This document shows positions 1-8,740 of a stretch of DNA of 57,537 nt, one piece after another. Below the pieces are notes generated by a model that was not told where the DNA came from, did not search any database, and saw nothing but the letters and a program-made list of their open reading frames with translations. Each line of letters opens with the position of its first letter. Positions within the stretch are counted from its first letter, which is position 1. The position numbers and the translations under genes are program-made. Source of the DNA: Candidatus Dormiibacterota bacterium (GTDB taxonomy: Bacteria > Chloroflexota > Dormibacteria > Dormibacterales > Dormibacteraceae); assembly GCA_024280995.1 (NCBI GenBank), contig JAMXLM010000044.1:1-57537 (forward strand). Direction: 5' to 3'.

Positions 1-96
1 GCGACGCGGGAGGTCAACCACTACTCGCCCGTCGGGTCCCGTGTGGAACCAGACATGCCCATGCCGCGTTGGACCTGGGAGGGCCTGGAGAGATGA
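1..96 (+). CDS. 3' end of an unidentified CDS (partial)
   Basis: Frame 1 is open from the window edge to a TGA at 94-96 and encodes about 31 residues ending in RWTWEGLER. The stop overlaps the ATG of the next gene as ATGA, the usual translational coupling in this genome, which supports it being a real C-terminus. The family cannot be named from so short a piece. Confidence 0.5.
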   Translation, partial: ATREVNHYSPVGSRVEPDMPMPRWTWEGLER

Positions 97-719
97 CGAA
101 CCGGATCAAGATGGTCGACGAGGGCGAGGCCACCGGCCCGCTCGCGGAGCTGTACGCGGGAAGCAAGTCCAGGAGCGTCGCGAAGGTCGTGCCCGACATC
201 CTGCGCACGATGAGCCTGCGCCCGGACTTCCTGGCCGCGATCAACGAGGCCTCGAAGCTTCACTTCACCGACGGAGCGCTGAACCGCGCCGAGCACGAGA
301 TGATCGCCTCCTACGTCTCCGCGCTCAACAAGTGCAGGTATTGACTCAGCTCGCACAGCTGGTTCCTGCAGTTGCAGGGCGAGACCTACTCACAGGCGGC
401 GGAGGCCCTTCGGGCGGGTGACCTCGACGCGGCGGGTCTGGATCGACCTCACCGGCTGCTCCTCGAGTTCGTGGAGACGATAACGAGGCACGCGTACCGA
501 GTCACCGACGAGCAGGTGCAGGGGTTGCGCGACGCCGGGTGGAGTGACGAGCAGATCGCCGAGGCGGCCTACGACGCCGCGCTTTTCAACCTCTTCGTCC
601 GCCTCGCGGACACGTTCGACATCGAACCTCCCGCCGCCTACGAGCCCAATGGAATCCCGGCGGCGGCGGCACGCCCCTCCGGCCCTGGGAAGGATCAGGC
701 GAGCTTGAGGTCGGTGTAG
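93..719 (+). CDS. AhpD/carboxymuconolactone decarboxylase-family protein, likely selenoprotein (CxxU)
   Basis: The ATG at 93 overlaps the upstream stop. The frame reads to an in-frame TGA at 342-344 and continues without another stop to 719, giving 208 residues if the TGA is read as selenocysteine. Residues 81-84 are C-R-Y-U followed by LSSHSW, so the TGA falls exactly on the second redox cysteine of the AhpD-type CxxCxxxH motif. Downstream sequence (GETYSQAAEAL and the helical C-terminus) is normal for the peroxidase-related AhpD family, which reduces peroxides or disulfides with the CxxC pair. A stem-loop suitable as a bacterial SECIS starts 6 nt after the TGA. Sec-containing AhpD-like proteins are an established group. 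A nonsense pseudogene or sequencing error is the alternative, but the position and the intact downstream frame argue against it. Standard gene callers would split this into two ORFs. The last 25 bp overlap the convergent RnfD-like gene. Confidence 0.8.
350..383 (+). promoter_or_regulatory. Candidate bacterial SECIS element
   Basis: Stem CTCGC (350-354) pairs with GCGAG (379-383), and CAGCTG (356-361) pairs with CAGTTG (369-374, one G-U), with the 7-nt loop GTTCCTG. A one-base bulge lies on the 5' side and four bases on the 3' side. The hairpin lies inside the coding sequence just downstream of the UGA, where bacterial SelB-binding SECIS hairpins sit. I infer its role from the CxxU context. 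Confidence 0.55.
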
Positions 720-2374
720 TCGTTGGCGATGACCTGGTAGCCGCCGTCGGCGCTGGCCGACCCCAGTCCCCAGCTCTTGGCGTACGGCTGCGTCACGGTC
801 GACAGCACCTTGCCTGACGCGTCGCGCGTGATCAGGGTCGCCGTCCCATGGAGCGTCACGCCCACGAGCCGGCTTGCCTGGGTGCTGAACTTCGGCAGGA
901 ACAGCGTCATCTGGATGCTGGTGAACGTGTAGGTCTTCTGCACGCTCGTGTGAGCGACGACGTCCTGCTGGATCACCTGCGTGAACTCGGTGAGTCCGTC
1001 GCCCTCGGCCCCGAGCGCCGCCATGGTCGTGTCGTGCGTCCTCCGGGCCTCTGACTCGATGATCAGGTCAAGGACGGCGTCGTGCGCCTGCTGATTCGCC
1101 TCGGCCTGGGTGATCCCGAAGGAGACCACGTTGTCCGGCACGCTCACCGAAGGCAGCGCGGGCACGAACCACACTCGCGCGGATGCGGAGCCTGGCACCG
1201 TGCCGCCGGCAGGCGGCAGCGCCTGCCCGCCCGCGCGGAACGTCCATGAGCCGATGTCCTGGCCGCCCGGCCCGATGGTCAGCGCCAGGGTCGGCCGCGT
1301 GCCGTCGGGCAGCTCCGGAGCCGGAACGACGCCGTGAAGGTTGAGCTGTGCCGAGAGCGGCAGCAGCGTGAGCACGATCGCGGTCACGCCGAGGACCGGA
1401 AACGCGCGGCTCCTGAGCGAGGCGAGGCCGGGCAGCAGGCCGCCGACCTCGTCCAGCGGCGCGAGCAGCCGGGCCAGCGCGAAGCGGCCCGCGCACGCGA
1501 ACACCAGGCTGGCCAGGATGGCGGTCTTGGTCCAGAACTCGAGCGTGGTCGGGCCCAGGAGGACCACCGACAGGAACGCGACGATCACGCCGAACGCAAA
1601 GCGCGCCACCGGCCCGTCCGGGACCGTGCGCGGGTCCGGGACCATGAAGAACGCGAAGACCAGGATCTCCGGCGAGGTGACCAGGATCTGCCACAGCTGG
1701 GTGCCGCAGATAGGGGTGGGGTACCAGCTCGCGATCATGCAGTGGTCGGGCACGGGCAGCAGCGCGAGCGCGGTGAACGCGGCGAACGCGGCCATGTAGC
1801 CCAGCTCGAGGCCGAGCAGCTTGAGCTCGCGGCCGATGTAGAGGCCGCCGCCGATCAGAACCGCGTAGGTCACGATCATCCAGGGCCCCATCGGGATCCA
1901 CCACAGGTCCTGCGGCTCGGTGTACTGCGGGCCGAGGATGACGAAGGCGAGCACGAGGCCCAGGTTCGATGGATTGAAGATGTGCCGGCCCCGCCAGCGG
2001 ATCAGGTATTTGGACGCCATCGCGACGACGACGACGCCGAGGAAGATATGCCAGCCGTGCAAGCTCCACCACTGGCCGTGGAACGTGCCCGGCACCCGCA
2101 TGATGATCGCGGTGCTGTTGCCGGTCAGCAGGCCGCTTGCCGGCCAGAGGATGGTCCTGTTCTTCAGGAACTCGTAGCCGAAGTCGATCAGGGCGCCGCT
2201 GACGAGGCAGAGCAGGATCTGGGCGACAGACAGCCGGAAATCAAGTACCGTCTGGCCGAGGACCTGGATCGTGAGCAGCACCGCCGCCACGTGCAGGCGC
2301 GGGTCCCGAAGGCTCGGTCCGAAAACGCGGTACTCGCGACCGCGGATCGTCACCTTGCGGGGCTCGGGCGCCAT
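695..2374 (-). CDS. RnfD/NqrB-family membrane protein with C-terminal soluble domain
   Basis: 559 residues, ATG start. The first about 330 residues hold several hydrophobic helices and family motifs such as SGLLTGNSTAI and IFNPSNLGL, typical of NqrB/RnfD/RsxD membrane subunits of redox-driven ion pumps. The last about 230 residues are polar and probably extracytoplasmic, beginning after LTLLPLSAQLNLHG. The gene stands alone: no RnfABCGE or NqrACDEF partner is visible, so it is more likely an isolated family member moving electrons or a flavin-dependent substrate than part of a classical Rnf complex. I did not find the SGAT-like flavinylation site of true RnfD. It is convergent with the selenoprotein gene and overlaps its end by 25 bp. 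Confidence 0.75.
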   Translation of the reverse strand: MAPEPRKVTIRGREYRVFGPSLRDPRLHVAAVLLTIQVLGQTVLDFRLSVAQILLCLVSGALIDFGYEFLKNRTILWPASGLLTGNSTAIIMRVPGTFHGQWWSLHGWHIFLGVVVVAMASKYLIRWRGRHIFNPSNLGLVLAFVILGPQYTEPQDLWWIPMGPWMIVTYAVLIGGGLYIGRELKLLGLELGYMAAFAAFTALALLPVPDHCMIASWYPTPICGTQLWQILVTSPEILVFAFFMVPDPRTVPDGPVARFAFGVIVAFLSVVLLGPTTLEFWTKTAILASLVFACAGRFALARLLAPLDEVGGLLPGLASLRSRAFPVLGVTAIVLTLLPLSAQLNLHGVVPAPELPDGTRPTLALTIGPGGQDIGSWTFRAGGQALPPAGGTVPGSASARVWFVPALPSVSVPDNVVSFGITQAEANQQAHDAVLDLIIESEARRTHDTTMAALGAEGDGLTEFTQVIQQDVVAHTSVQKTYTFTSIQMTLFLPKFSTQASRLVGVTLHGTATLITRDASGKVLSTVTQPYAKSWGLGSASADGGYQVIANDYTDLKLA

Positions 2375-2422
2375 GGTCAGGTAACGCAGTTTGAACTGGC
2401 GGCGTTACTGGGTCTAGCACCT

Positions 2423-3385
2423 ATGAGGAACTCGATCCTGGTGGTCTGCACGGCGGCCGCGCTGGCGGCGTGCAACCCGTTTGGGCTGCCTTCGACCCGC
2501 GCGCTGGAAAACGGTGCGGCGGGCATGCTGACCTCCGCCAGGAGCTTTCAGATCGATGGCCGGTACCAGGCGGCCGGCTCGACCTGGACCATCAGCATGC
2601 AGGTGACCCGGCCCGACCGCGAGCACGTGACCGCCGGCAGTGGAGGGCAGCAGCTCGAGGCCGTCGTCCTCGGCCAGACCGCCTACTTCCGCGGGCAGAA
2701 GTTTCTGGCCGCGCACCTCACCGATCCGCGCTCCCAAAGCCTGGTCAGCGCCGCCGGCAACGCGTGGTGGCAGGGAATCGCGGTTTCCCCGCCGACGTTC
2801 CCGGACCTCACCGGCGGAGCAGCGTTCAGGAACGACTTTCTCGGGCAGGCGGTGACGAAGCGCGTCGACAACCAGTCCGTGAACGGAGTCGATGCGGTCG
2901 AGCTGTCGGGCGCCAGGGCGGACGTGTACGTCGGCACCGACCCGCCGTATCCGCTCTTGCGCGTGCGCCTGAAGGACGGGGTGACGGTAGACGGGGTCAC
3001 CAACGCGGACTTCGTCTTCAGCAACGTGGGCGCGGACTTCGGCATCAGCGCGCCGTCGCCCGTCATCGACTTCAGCAACCTGTCGACCTTGCCCCCGATC
3101 TACACGGTCGAGTCTGTGAACGCATCCGCGTGCGGCTCGCCCTGTGCGGTCTCCGCGACGGTGAAGAACCTCGGCGGTTCCACCGGCGCGATCGCGCAAT
3201 CGACCGTGACGTTCACGCTGTCCGACCCGGTTTCGAACCGAACCCTCGGCTCGTGCACGGCGGCGGTGCAGCCCGACGTCGGGTTCAACCAGACGACTTC
3301 CGTGTCGTGCACGATCAATGCCCAGCCGGTGAACGCGGCGGTCGTCACCGCGGTCGCGACCAATCCCGGGCGGGGATCCTCCTAA
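2423..3385 (+). CDS. Putative lipoprotein, LppX/LprG-like N-terminal region plus C-terminal beta domain
   Basis: 320 residues. The start at ATG 2423 gives a short lipoprotein signal peptide with lipobox LAAC and lipid-attachment Cys17. Residues about 20-220 (SFQIDGRYQAAGSTW, EHVTAGSGGQQLEAVVLGQTAYFRGQKF) resemble the antiparallel beta half-barrel of outer-leaflet lipoproteins of the LppX/LprAFG type. Residues about 225-320 are Ser/Thr-rich with four cysteines (ACGSPC, GSCTA, VSCTI), like a small FxLYD/Ig-type domain. It is divergent from the RnfD-like gene and is followed by a repeat tract. Family assignment is tentative; surface localisation is well supported. Confidence 0.65.
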   Translation: MRNSILVVCTAAALAACNPFGLPSTRALENGAAGMLTSARSFQIDGRYQAAGSTWTISMQVTRPDREHVTAGSGGQQLEAVVLGQTAYFRGQKFLAAHLTDPRSQSLVSAAGNAWWQGIAVSPPTFPDLTGGAAFRNDFLGQAVTKRVDNQSVNGVDAVELSGARADVYVGTDPPYPLLRVRLKDGVTVDGVTNADFVFSNVGADFGISAPSPVIDFSNLSTLPPIYTVESVNASACGSPCAVSATVKNLGGSTGAIAQSTVTFTLSDPVSNRTLGSCTAAVQPDVGFNQTTSVSCTINAQPVNAAVVTAVATNPGRGSS

Positions 3386-3850
3386 AGTCCCCTCCGTCGC
3401 CTGCGGCGACACCTCCGCGCCAGGCGCGGCAAGGACGGCGCGCCGAGCGCGCTTTCGACTTACTGAGTGCCCCACAAGTGGGGAGGACCCCCCGTCGCCT
3501 GCGGCGACACCTCCCCACAAGTGGGGAGGACCCCTCCGTCGCCTGCGGCGACACCTACGCGCCAAGCGCGGCAAGGACGGCGCGCCGAGCGCGCTTTCGA
3601 CTTACTGAGTGCCCCGCAAGCGGGGAGGAACAAGTTCCCCTCCGTCGCCTGCGGCGACACCTCCCCACAAGTGGGGAGGACCAATTCCCCCTCCGTCGCC
3701 TGCGGCGACACCTGCGCGCAAGCGGGGAGGAACGAATTCCCCTCCGTCGCCTGCGGCGACACCTCCCCACAAGTGGGGAGGACCAACGCCTTCCCACAAG
3801 TGGGGAGGACCAATACCGCACAAGTGGGGAGGAATGGCCTTCGACGGCGG
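3386..3850. repeat. Palindromic interspersed repeat tract 1
   Basis: About nine irregular units occupy the whole gap between two genes. The core unit is a hairpin GTCGCC-TGC-GGCGAC followed by a hairpin CCCCAC-AA-GTGGGG and the tail GAGGACC. Some units have the second hairpin as CCCCGC-AA-GCGGGG, so the pairing is kept. Two copies of a longer module (about 55 bp, ending CGCTTTCGACTTACTGAGTG) are inserted. The same module occurs near 16.4-16.6 kb. Reading frames run through the tract in several phases (for example PTSGED or PPHKWGG repeats), but I regard them as spurious. Confidence 0.85.
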
Positions 3851-3864
3851 GGCGTTCTAGGGGC

Positions 3865-4350
3865 ATGGCTCAACTGGACATCCCTCCCCAGGGCACTCGC
3901 GGCCCCCGCCTGTTCGGGCTCCTGGCCAAAGTGTTCGCGCCATTCGCCGCCGGACAGGTCGCGCGCTACCGCAAGAACGCCACGACCGCCGAGCCGCGCA
4001 TGTTCAACGGCTTTCCCACCGTGCTCGTCACCACCATCGGCGCGAAGACGGGCGCCGACCACACGCACGTGCTTGGAGGGTTCCAAGAAAAGGACGGAGC
4101 CTGGCTCGTCGTCGCTTCGAAGGGCGGGGCGCCCACGCATCCGCACTGGTTCATCAACATCGCGAAGAACCCGGACAAGGTGTGGCTCGAGGTAGGGAAC
4201 AGAAAGTTCCACGTCCGGCCTGAGTTGCTGAAGGGCGCCGAGTACGAGGCGGCGTACGCGCAGGTCGGGGCCGCGGCGCCCGGCTATCTCAAATATCGAA
4301 AGGTGACCGACCGCGAGATACCGGTTATCCGGCTGACGCCGATCTCGTAA
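3865..4350 (+). CDS. Ddn-family (F420/FMN split beta-barrel) nitroreductase-like protein
   Basis: 161 residues from the ATG at 3865, placed just after the repeat tract. Motifs include RMFNGFPTVLVTTIGAKTG and THPHWFINIAKNP, matching the deazaflavin-dependent nitroreductase (Ddn) family, in which the TxGxKTG and W(F/Y)xNL(x)ANP segments bind the cofactor. The family reduces quinones, nitro compounds or unknown substrates with F420H2. A second member lies at 9711. The substrate cannot be inferred. Confidence 0.85.
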   Translation: MAQLDIPPQGTRGPRLFGLLAKVFAPFAAGQVARYRKNATTAEPRMFNGFPTVLVTTIGAKTGADHTHVLGGFQEKDGAWLVVASKGGAPTHPHWFINIAKNPDKVWLEVGNRKFHVRPELLKGAEYEAAYAQVGAAAPGYLKYRKVTDREIPVIRLTPIS

Positions 4351-4361
4351 CCTCGATCTGG

Positions 4362-5195
4362 ATGGGACGAGCAGCGCTGCTCGTGCTCGCGGCGCTGGTT
4401 GCCGCGTGCACCTCCACAGCAAAGCCGGCTACGCCGCAAGCGTCATCGGCACAGCCCTCCGCGCACGTGTTCCTCATCGTGATGGAGAACCATTCGGCGG
4501 AGCAGGCGCTGCAAGGCCCGTTCGTGGCCTCGCTGGCGGCGACCTACGGCGTGGCGAACGACTACCACGCCGTCGCGCACCCGAGCGTGCCCAACTACCT
4601 CGCGCTCAGCTCGGGCTCGACGTGGGGCGTCGCGGACGACGGCTTCCATGACCTTCCTCGACGCGACCTCGGCACGGAGCTCACCACCGCGGGGGTCAGC
4701 TGGCGCGCGTACATGGAGGGGTTGACCGGCGCCGGCTGCACGAACAGCCCGCTGCCGTACGACCCGGGCCACAACCCGTTCCTCTATTACGGCGGGCAGT
4801 GCCCGGCGAACGTGGTTCCGCTGAGCGCGTTCGACGCCGATCTCACAGGGAAAACCCCACGCTTTTCGTGGATCACGCCCGACCGCTGCCACGACACGCA
4901 CGACTGCGACGTGTCGGCCGGCGACGACTGGCTGCGACAGGAGGTGGGCCAGATCACCGCTTCGCAAGCGTGGAAGTCCAACGGCGTGCTGTTCATCACC
5001 TGGGACGAGGACGACCGGCAGGATGGCGACAACCAGGTGCTGACGCTGGTCATCCAGTCCAGGGCGGGGCACCGCGCAAGCTCCCGCCCTTACACGCACT
5101 ACTCGCTGCTCGCGACGATCGAGGACATCCTCGGCGTGAAGCGCCTGGGCGAGTCGGCGCAGGCGACTCCGATGACCGACCTCCTACCTTATTAA
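4362..5195 (+). CDS. Secreted phosphoesterase-family (acid phosphatase/phospholipase C-like) lipoprotein
   Basis: 277 residues with a lipoprotein signal (lipobox LVAAC, Cys16). Alkaline-phosphatase-superfamily phosphoesterase motifs are present: FLIVMENHSAEQ near the N-terminus (metal-binding E/N region), HPSVPNYLAL, and FITWDEDD near the C-terminus followed by a conserved His segment (YTHYSLLATIEDILG). The likely role is hydrolysis of phosphate mono- or diesters outside the membrane. It follows the Ddn-like gene by 11 bp, probably in the same transcript. Confidence 0.8.
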   Translation: MGRAALLVLAALVAACTSTAKPATPQASSAQPSAHVFLIVMENHSAEQALQGPFVASLAATYGVANDYHAVAHPSVPNYLALSSGSTWGVADDGFHDLPRRDLGTELTTAGVSWRAYMEGLTGAGCTNSPLPYDPGHNPFLYYGGQCPANVVPLSAFDADLTGKTPRFSWITPDRCHDTHDCDVSAGDDWLRQEVGQITASQAWKSNGVLFITWDEDDRQDGDNQVLTLVIQSRAGHRASSRPYTHYSLLATIEDILGVKRLGESAQATPMTDLLPY

Positions 5196-5196
5196 T

Positions 5197-6099
5197 GTGA
5201 TCGTCTCCGACGTCGGCCCGCGCGACGGGCTGCAGAACGAGGACAAGGTCCTCGATCCATCGGTGCGCGCAGAGCTGTGCGATCGCCTGGCCGCCGCCGG
5301 TCTGAAGCGAATGGAGGCGGCGAGCTTCGTGCGCGCCGAGCGCGTGCCCCAGATGGCTGGCGCGGAAGAGGTCATGGCCGCGCTGCACCGCAAGCCGGAC
5401 ACGGTGTACGCGGGCCTGGTCCTCAACGAGAAGGGGTACGAGCGGGCGATCGAGTCGGGTGTCGACGAGGTGCACTACTCCTTCTCCGCCACGGACGAGT
5501 TCGGGCGCCGCAACCAGAACGCAACCACGAATGAGGGCCTCAAGACGGCGCTCGCACTGGTCGCGCGGGCGCGCAGCGACCGTGTGCCGGTGACGGTGAC
5601 CATCAGCGTGGCATTCGGATGTCCGTTCGAGGGACCCGTACCGCCCCAGCACGTGCTGAAGATCGTCGAGCACCTGATGGAGATCCCGCCGGATGAGGTG
5701 TGCCTGGCCGACACGATCGGCGTGGGAGTGCCTAAGCAGGTTCACGAGCTTGTCGCCGGTGCCCGCGCACTTGGCGCGACGGTCGGCGCGCATTTCCACA
5801 ACACCCGCAACACCGGCTACGCGAACGCCGTCGCCGCGCTCGAAGAGGGTGTGGTTTCTCTGGACGCCTCGGCCGGCGGCGCCGGCGGTTGCCCGTTCGC
5901 GCCCAACGCGACCGGGAACATAGCGACCGAGGACCTGGTCTACCTGCTCCGCGGCATGGGTGTCGAGACGGGCATCGACCTGGACGCCGTGATCGCGACC
6001 TCGAAGTGGCTGGGCGAGCAGCTTGGCAAGCCGCTGCCCAGCATGCTCGACAAAGCCGGCGACTACCCCTACCCGGCGGCCCGGTCGCTCAGTCCGTAG
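5197..6099 (+). CDS. mvaB: Hydroxymethylglutaryl-CoA lyase
   Basis: 300 residues from a GTG start. The HMGL-like TIM barrel is clear: VSDVGPRDGLQNE (metal Asp and catalytic Arg), AHFHNTRNTGYAN (metal His pair), and the lyase signature Cys loop GGCPFAPNATGN. It cleaves HMG-CoA to acetyl-CoA and acetoacetate in leucine degradation. No other leucine-degradation gene is adjacent. The 3' end overlaps the convergent M32 peptidase gene by 31 bp. Confidence 0.92.
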   Translation: MIVSDVGPRDGLQNEDKVLDPSVRAELCDRLAAAGLKRMEAASFVRAERVPQMAGAEEVMAALHRKPDTVYAGLVLNEKGYERAIESGVDEVHYSFSATDEFGRRNQNATTNEGLKTALALVARARSDRVPVTVTISVAFGCPFEGPVPPQHVLKIVEHLMEIPPDEVCLADTIGVGVPKQVHELVAGARALGATVGAHFHNTRNTGYANAVAALEEGVVSLDASAGGAGGCPFAPNATGNIATEDLVYLLRGMGVETGIDLDAVIATSKWLGEQLGKPLPSMLDKAGDYPYPAARSLSP

Positions 6100-7604
6100 A
6101 GGGCTCCGAACTTCTTTCGCACGTAGGCGATCCACGGCTTTGCCGTCAGCGGCTTGCCGGTCGCGCGCTCGAGCAGCTCGTTGGGCGTGAACTTGCGGCC
6201 GTGCACGTGCACGTTCTTGCGCAGCCAGCCCAGGAGCGTCGCGAATTGCCCCTGCTCGATCTGCGCGTCGAGGTCGGGGATGTCCGCGCGAACCTTCTCC
6301 ATGAGCTGTGCGCTCACCAGGTTGCCGATGGTGTAGCCGGGAAAGATGCCGAAGCCGACAAACGACCAGTGGATGTCCTGGAGCGCGCCTTCGCGGTCGT
6401 TCGGGACGTCGAGTCCGAGGTACGACTTGAAGCGGGCGTTCCATGCTTCCGGCACGTCCTTGATCGCGAGCTTGCCCTCGAGCAGCTCGTTCTCCAGCTC
6501 GAAGCGAAGCAGGATGTGCATGTTGTAGGTGACCTCGTCGGCCTCGACTCGAATGAACGACGGCTGCGACTTGTTGACCGCGCGGTAGAACGCCTCTTCG
6601 TCGACGCCGCGCAGCGAGTCGGGAAAGACCGACTGCAGGCTCGGGTAGAAGTGGCGCCAGAACGGCCGGCTGCGGCCGACCAGGTTCTCCCAGAACCGCG
6701 ACTGCGACTCGTGGATGCCGGGCGAGGCGCCGTCCCAGAGTGGCGTCCGGTCGATGCCGGCGCCCATGCCCTGGTTGTACATCGAGTGCCCCGCCTCGTG
6801 GATCGAGCCGAAGAGGCACTCGTTGAAGAAGTCGCGCGAGACGCGCGTGGTGATGCGAGCGTCGCCGGGGCTGATCCCTGTCGAGAAGGGATGCGTCGAG
6901 AGGTCCTGGCGGCCTCGCTCCAGGTCGTAGCCGAGCCGCTTGACGACGTCGAGCGCGTATGAGAGCTGGAGGTCCGGGTCGTAGCCGCGGTACAGCATTG
7001 CGTCGTCCACGGCGCCGGCGTGGCGCGCGATGTCGGCGACGAGGGGGACGATCGCCTGCTTGAGCTCGTCGAAGATCGCGGCCAGCTCGCCGGTCGTCAT
7101 GCCGGGCTCGCTCCGGTCCAGCAGGGCGTCGTACGGGCGCTCCTTGTAGCCGAGGGCGTCGGCGATGCGCCGGTTCAGCTCGACGTTCTTCTCCAGGGCG
7201 GCGGCGAAGATGCTGAAGTCGGCCTCGTGGCGTGCCTTCTCCCAGGCCGGGCGGCCCATCGAGCTGGCGTGCGCCGCCTCGGCGATCAGCTCGGCCGGGA
7301 GCTTGCGGCCCTGGTCGTAGTCGCGGCGGGTGACCCGCACGATGCTGGCTTCATCGGAGTCGAAGGGGGCGTCCGCGTACTCCTCCTCGAGGTCGTCGAG
7401 GAGATGACCGACCTCATCGGAGGTGAGGCGCACGTGCGCGAGCTTCAGGAGGGTGGAGAGCTGCTCGGCCCGGCCCTGGACGCCGCCGGGCGGCATGTAG
7501 GTCTCCTGGTCCCACTCCAGCAGCAGGGCGGCCCGCGAAAGGTCGCTGACCTCCGCGAGAACCTCGCGGAGCTGGTGAAGCTTTTCGCTCGTTTTGACCG
7601 CCAC
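6069..7604 (-). CDS. Carboxypeptidase Taq (M32) metallopeptidase
   Basis: 511 residues, normal length for M32 thermostable carboxypeptidases. The zinc motif HEAGH is at 269-273, with the third-ligand region GIHESQSRFWENLVGRS about 25 residues later and the family motif YNMHILLRFELE further on. It is cytoplasmic and removes C-terminal residues from peptides. It is transcribed towards the HMG-CoA lyase gene. Confidence 0.93.
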   Translation of the reverse strand: MAVKTSEKLHQLREVLAEVSDLSRAALLLEWDQETYMPPGGVQGRAEQLSTLLKLAHVRLTSDEVGHLLDDLEEEYADAPFDSDEASIVRVTRRDYDQGRKLPAELIAEAAHASSMGRPAWEKARHEADFSIFAAALEKNVELNRRIADALGYKERPYDALLDRSEPGMTTGELAAIFDELKQAIVPLVADIARHAGAVDDAMLYRGYDPDLQLSYALDVVKRLGYDLERGRQDLSTHPFSTGISPGDARITTRVSRDFFNECLFGSIHEAGHSMYNQGMGAGIDRTPLWDGASPGIHESQSRFWENLVGRSRPFWRHFYPSLQSVFPDSLRGVDEEAFYRAVNKSQPSFIRVEADEVTYNMHILLRFELENELLEGKLAIKDVPEAWNARFKSYLGLDVPNDREGALQDIHWSFVGFGIFPGYTIGNLVSAQLMEKVRADIPDLDAQIEQGQFATLLGWLRKNVHVHGRKFTPNELLERATGKPLTAKPWIAYVRKKFGALYGLSDRAAG

Positions 7605-7645
7605 GGACTTACGGGTATTCTCCCGAATGTCCAGATCGGCGTGCC

Positions 7646-7718
7646 GCCCCGCTAGCTCAGTGGATAGAGCATCTGTCTTCTAAACAGAGGGTCGGGGGTT
7701 CGAATCCCTCGCGGGGCA
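7646..7718 (+). tRNA. tRNA-Arg(TCT)
   Basis: Canonical cloverleaf: acceptor GCCCCGC/GCGGGGC, D-arm GCTCAGTGGATAGAGC, anticodon loop CTTCTAA with U33, and T-loop TTCGAAT. Discriminator A is not followed by an encoded CCA, unlike most genes of the array at 33.5-35.5 kb. Confidence 0.95.
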
Positions 7719-8185
7719 CTTTTTGCGTTTCGCAATCGCCTCGTGCAAAAGGACTGGGCAGGTGTGGGGCTGACGTCCCATTGTGTCGGGCGCGTCCGTG
7801 GCCATAGCGTTCCCGCACAGTGGACGAACGACGCGGGAATCAAGCACGCCGCAGCGGTGCGGAGCGCCGGCAGGTGGAACGTCGCGTCGTGCCCGAACGG
7901 CGCGAAGCCGACTCAGCCGCCGGCGACGAGCGACGCATGGCGGTGCGCCGGACAGTCGTTCGGCGCCAGGGCCAGCGCCGCGTCCTCCCCGAGCGAAGGA
8001 GACGGCTCTCCGGGCTCATCTGGTAGCTCGCGCGCCGGCTGCCGGCACTCGGAGAGTAAGAGGGGTCTGGATATGCCCCACTGCCGGCGATCGGGCGATT
8101 GGTGACTCCAATCGGTAACAATATCGTTACGTAACTGAGATGTTACGGATGAGGTCCGGACGGAGGGCCGGACCTCGCGTCGCAC
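7719..8185. other. Intergenic stretch with no firm gene
   Basis: About 470 bp between tRNA-Arg and a secreted-protein gene. The only candidate is a 68-codon plus-strand frame (GTG at 7820 to 8026) made almost entirely of Arg-rich ERRxxxRR repeats, without a clear ribosome binding site. I do not call it a gene. No hairpin or repeat stood out. Confidence 0.5.
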
Positions 8186-8608
8186 CTACCTGATAGAGAC
8201 CTCGTTCTGAGCCTGCGCGAATGTCGCGCCCGAACCGACGAATGCGCTGGCATTGGCCGGACCTGGAATGAAGGATCCGCCGAATGCCGAAGCGACGACG
8301 GATGCCCGATGCGTCTTGTCGTCACACGTCGGTGAGAAACCGCCGAACGCGGTGACCTCGTTGCGCGAACCGCTGGCCGCTGTGCCGGGCTGAAGCTGGT
8401 CGACCGTCACCTGGCCGAAGCTGAACAACGACGGCTGGCAGGAGTAGTCGACCGTGACGATGACCGAAGTCGGTGGGTTGGCCAACGTAACCGTGGGTTC
8501 GATCTTGATGGTCGCGCCCGCGGGTGCCGCGTGGACCACGAGGGTGGTCCCGAGCACCGCGAGGATCGCGGCCAATACGGGAATCGAGAGTCGTGGACGA
8601 ACTTTCAT
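8186..8608 (-). CDS. Small secreted protein, unknown
   Basis: 140 residues with a Sec signal peptide (MKVRPRL, a hydrophobic stretch, then AAPAGA). The mature part is Thr/Val/Ser-rich and beta-like with two cysteines (YSCQPS, PTCDD). Similar small secreted beta proteins lie at 18108 and 32139, both next to two-component systems. I see no enzymatic motif. Neighbouring genes do not suggest a function. Confidence 0.65.
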   Translation of the reverse strand: MKVRPRLSIPVLAAILAVLGTTLVVHAAPAGATIKIEPTVTLANPPTSVIVTVDYSCQPSLFSFGQVTVDQLQPGTAASGSRNEVTAFGGFSPTCDDKTHRASVVASAFGGSFIPGPANASAFVGSGATFAQAQNEVSIR

Positions 8609-8740
8609 GCGTTGAGCGCTCCACTTCAGAAGAGTGCTCCCCCTATTGGCGTCAAGCGGGTCTAGGCTGCACGAAGACCGGACATCACCTCCCTTCCTCC
8701 GTTGGCTGTCTAACGGTCGAGAGGCGAGTTGGGTATCGCG

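Noticed and set aside
342..344. Ordinary nonsense mutation (pseudogene) in the AhpD-like gene
   Set aside because: The TGA is exactly at the redox Cys codon, and the downstream frame is intact with family sequence and a SECIS-like hairpin. I keep this only as an alternative.
3386..3850. CRISPR array
   Set aside because: Units are irregular in length and contain internal palindromes and longer modules. There are no unique, evenly sized spacers and no cas genes in the window.
1334..4350. Long plus-strand frames across 1.3-4.3 kb as giant proteins
   Set aside because: They run antisense to the RnfD-like gene or through repeats, with low-complexity Arg/Gly composition. The internal starts at 2423 and 3865 give recognisable proteins.
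7820..8026. Arg-rich 68-residue protein
   Set aside because: Low-complexity ERR repeats, overlapping frames of similar length on both strands and no good ribosome binding site.
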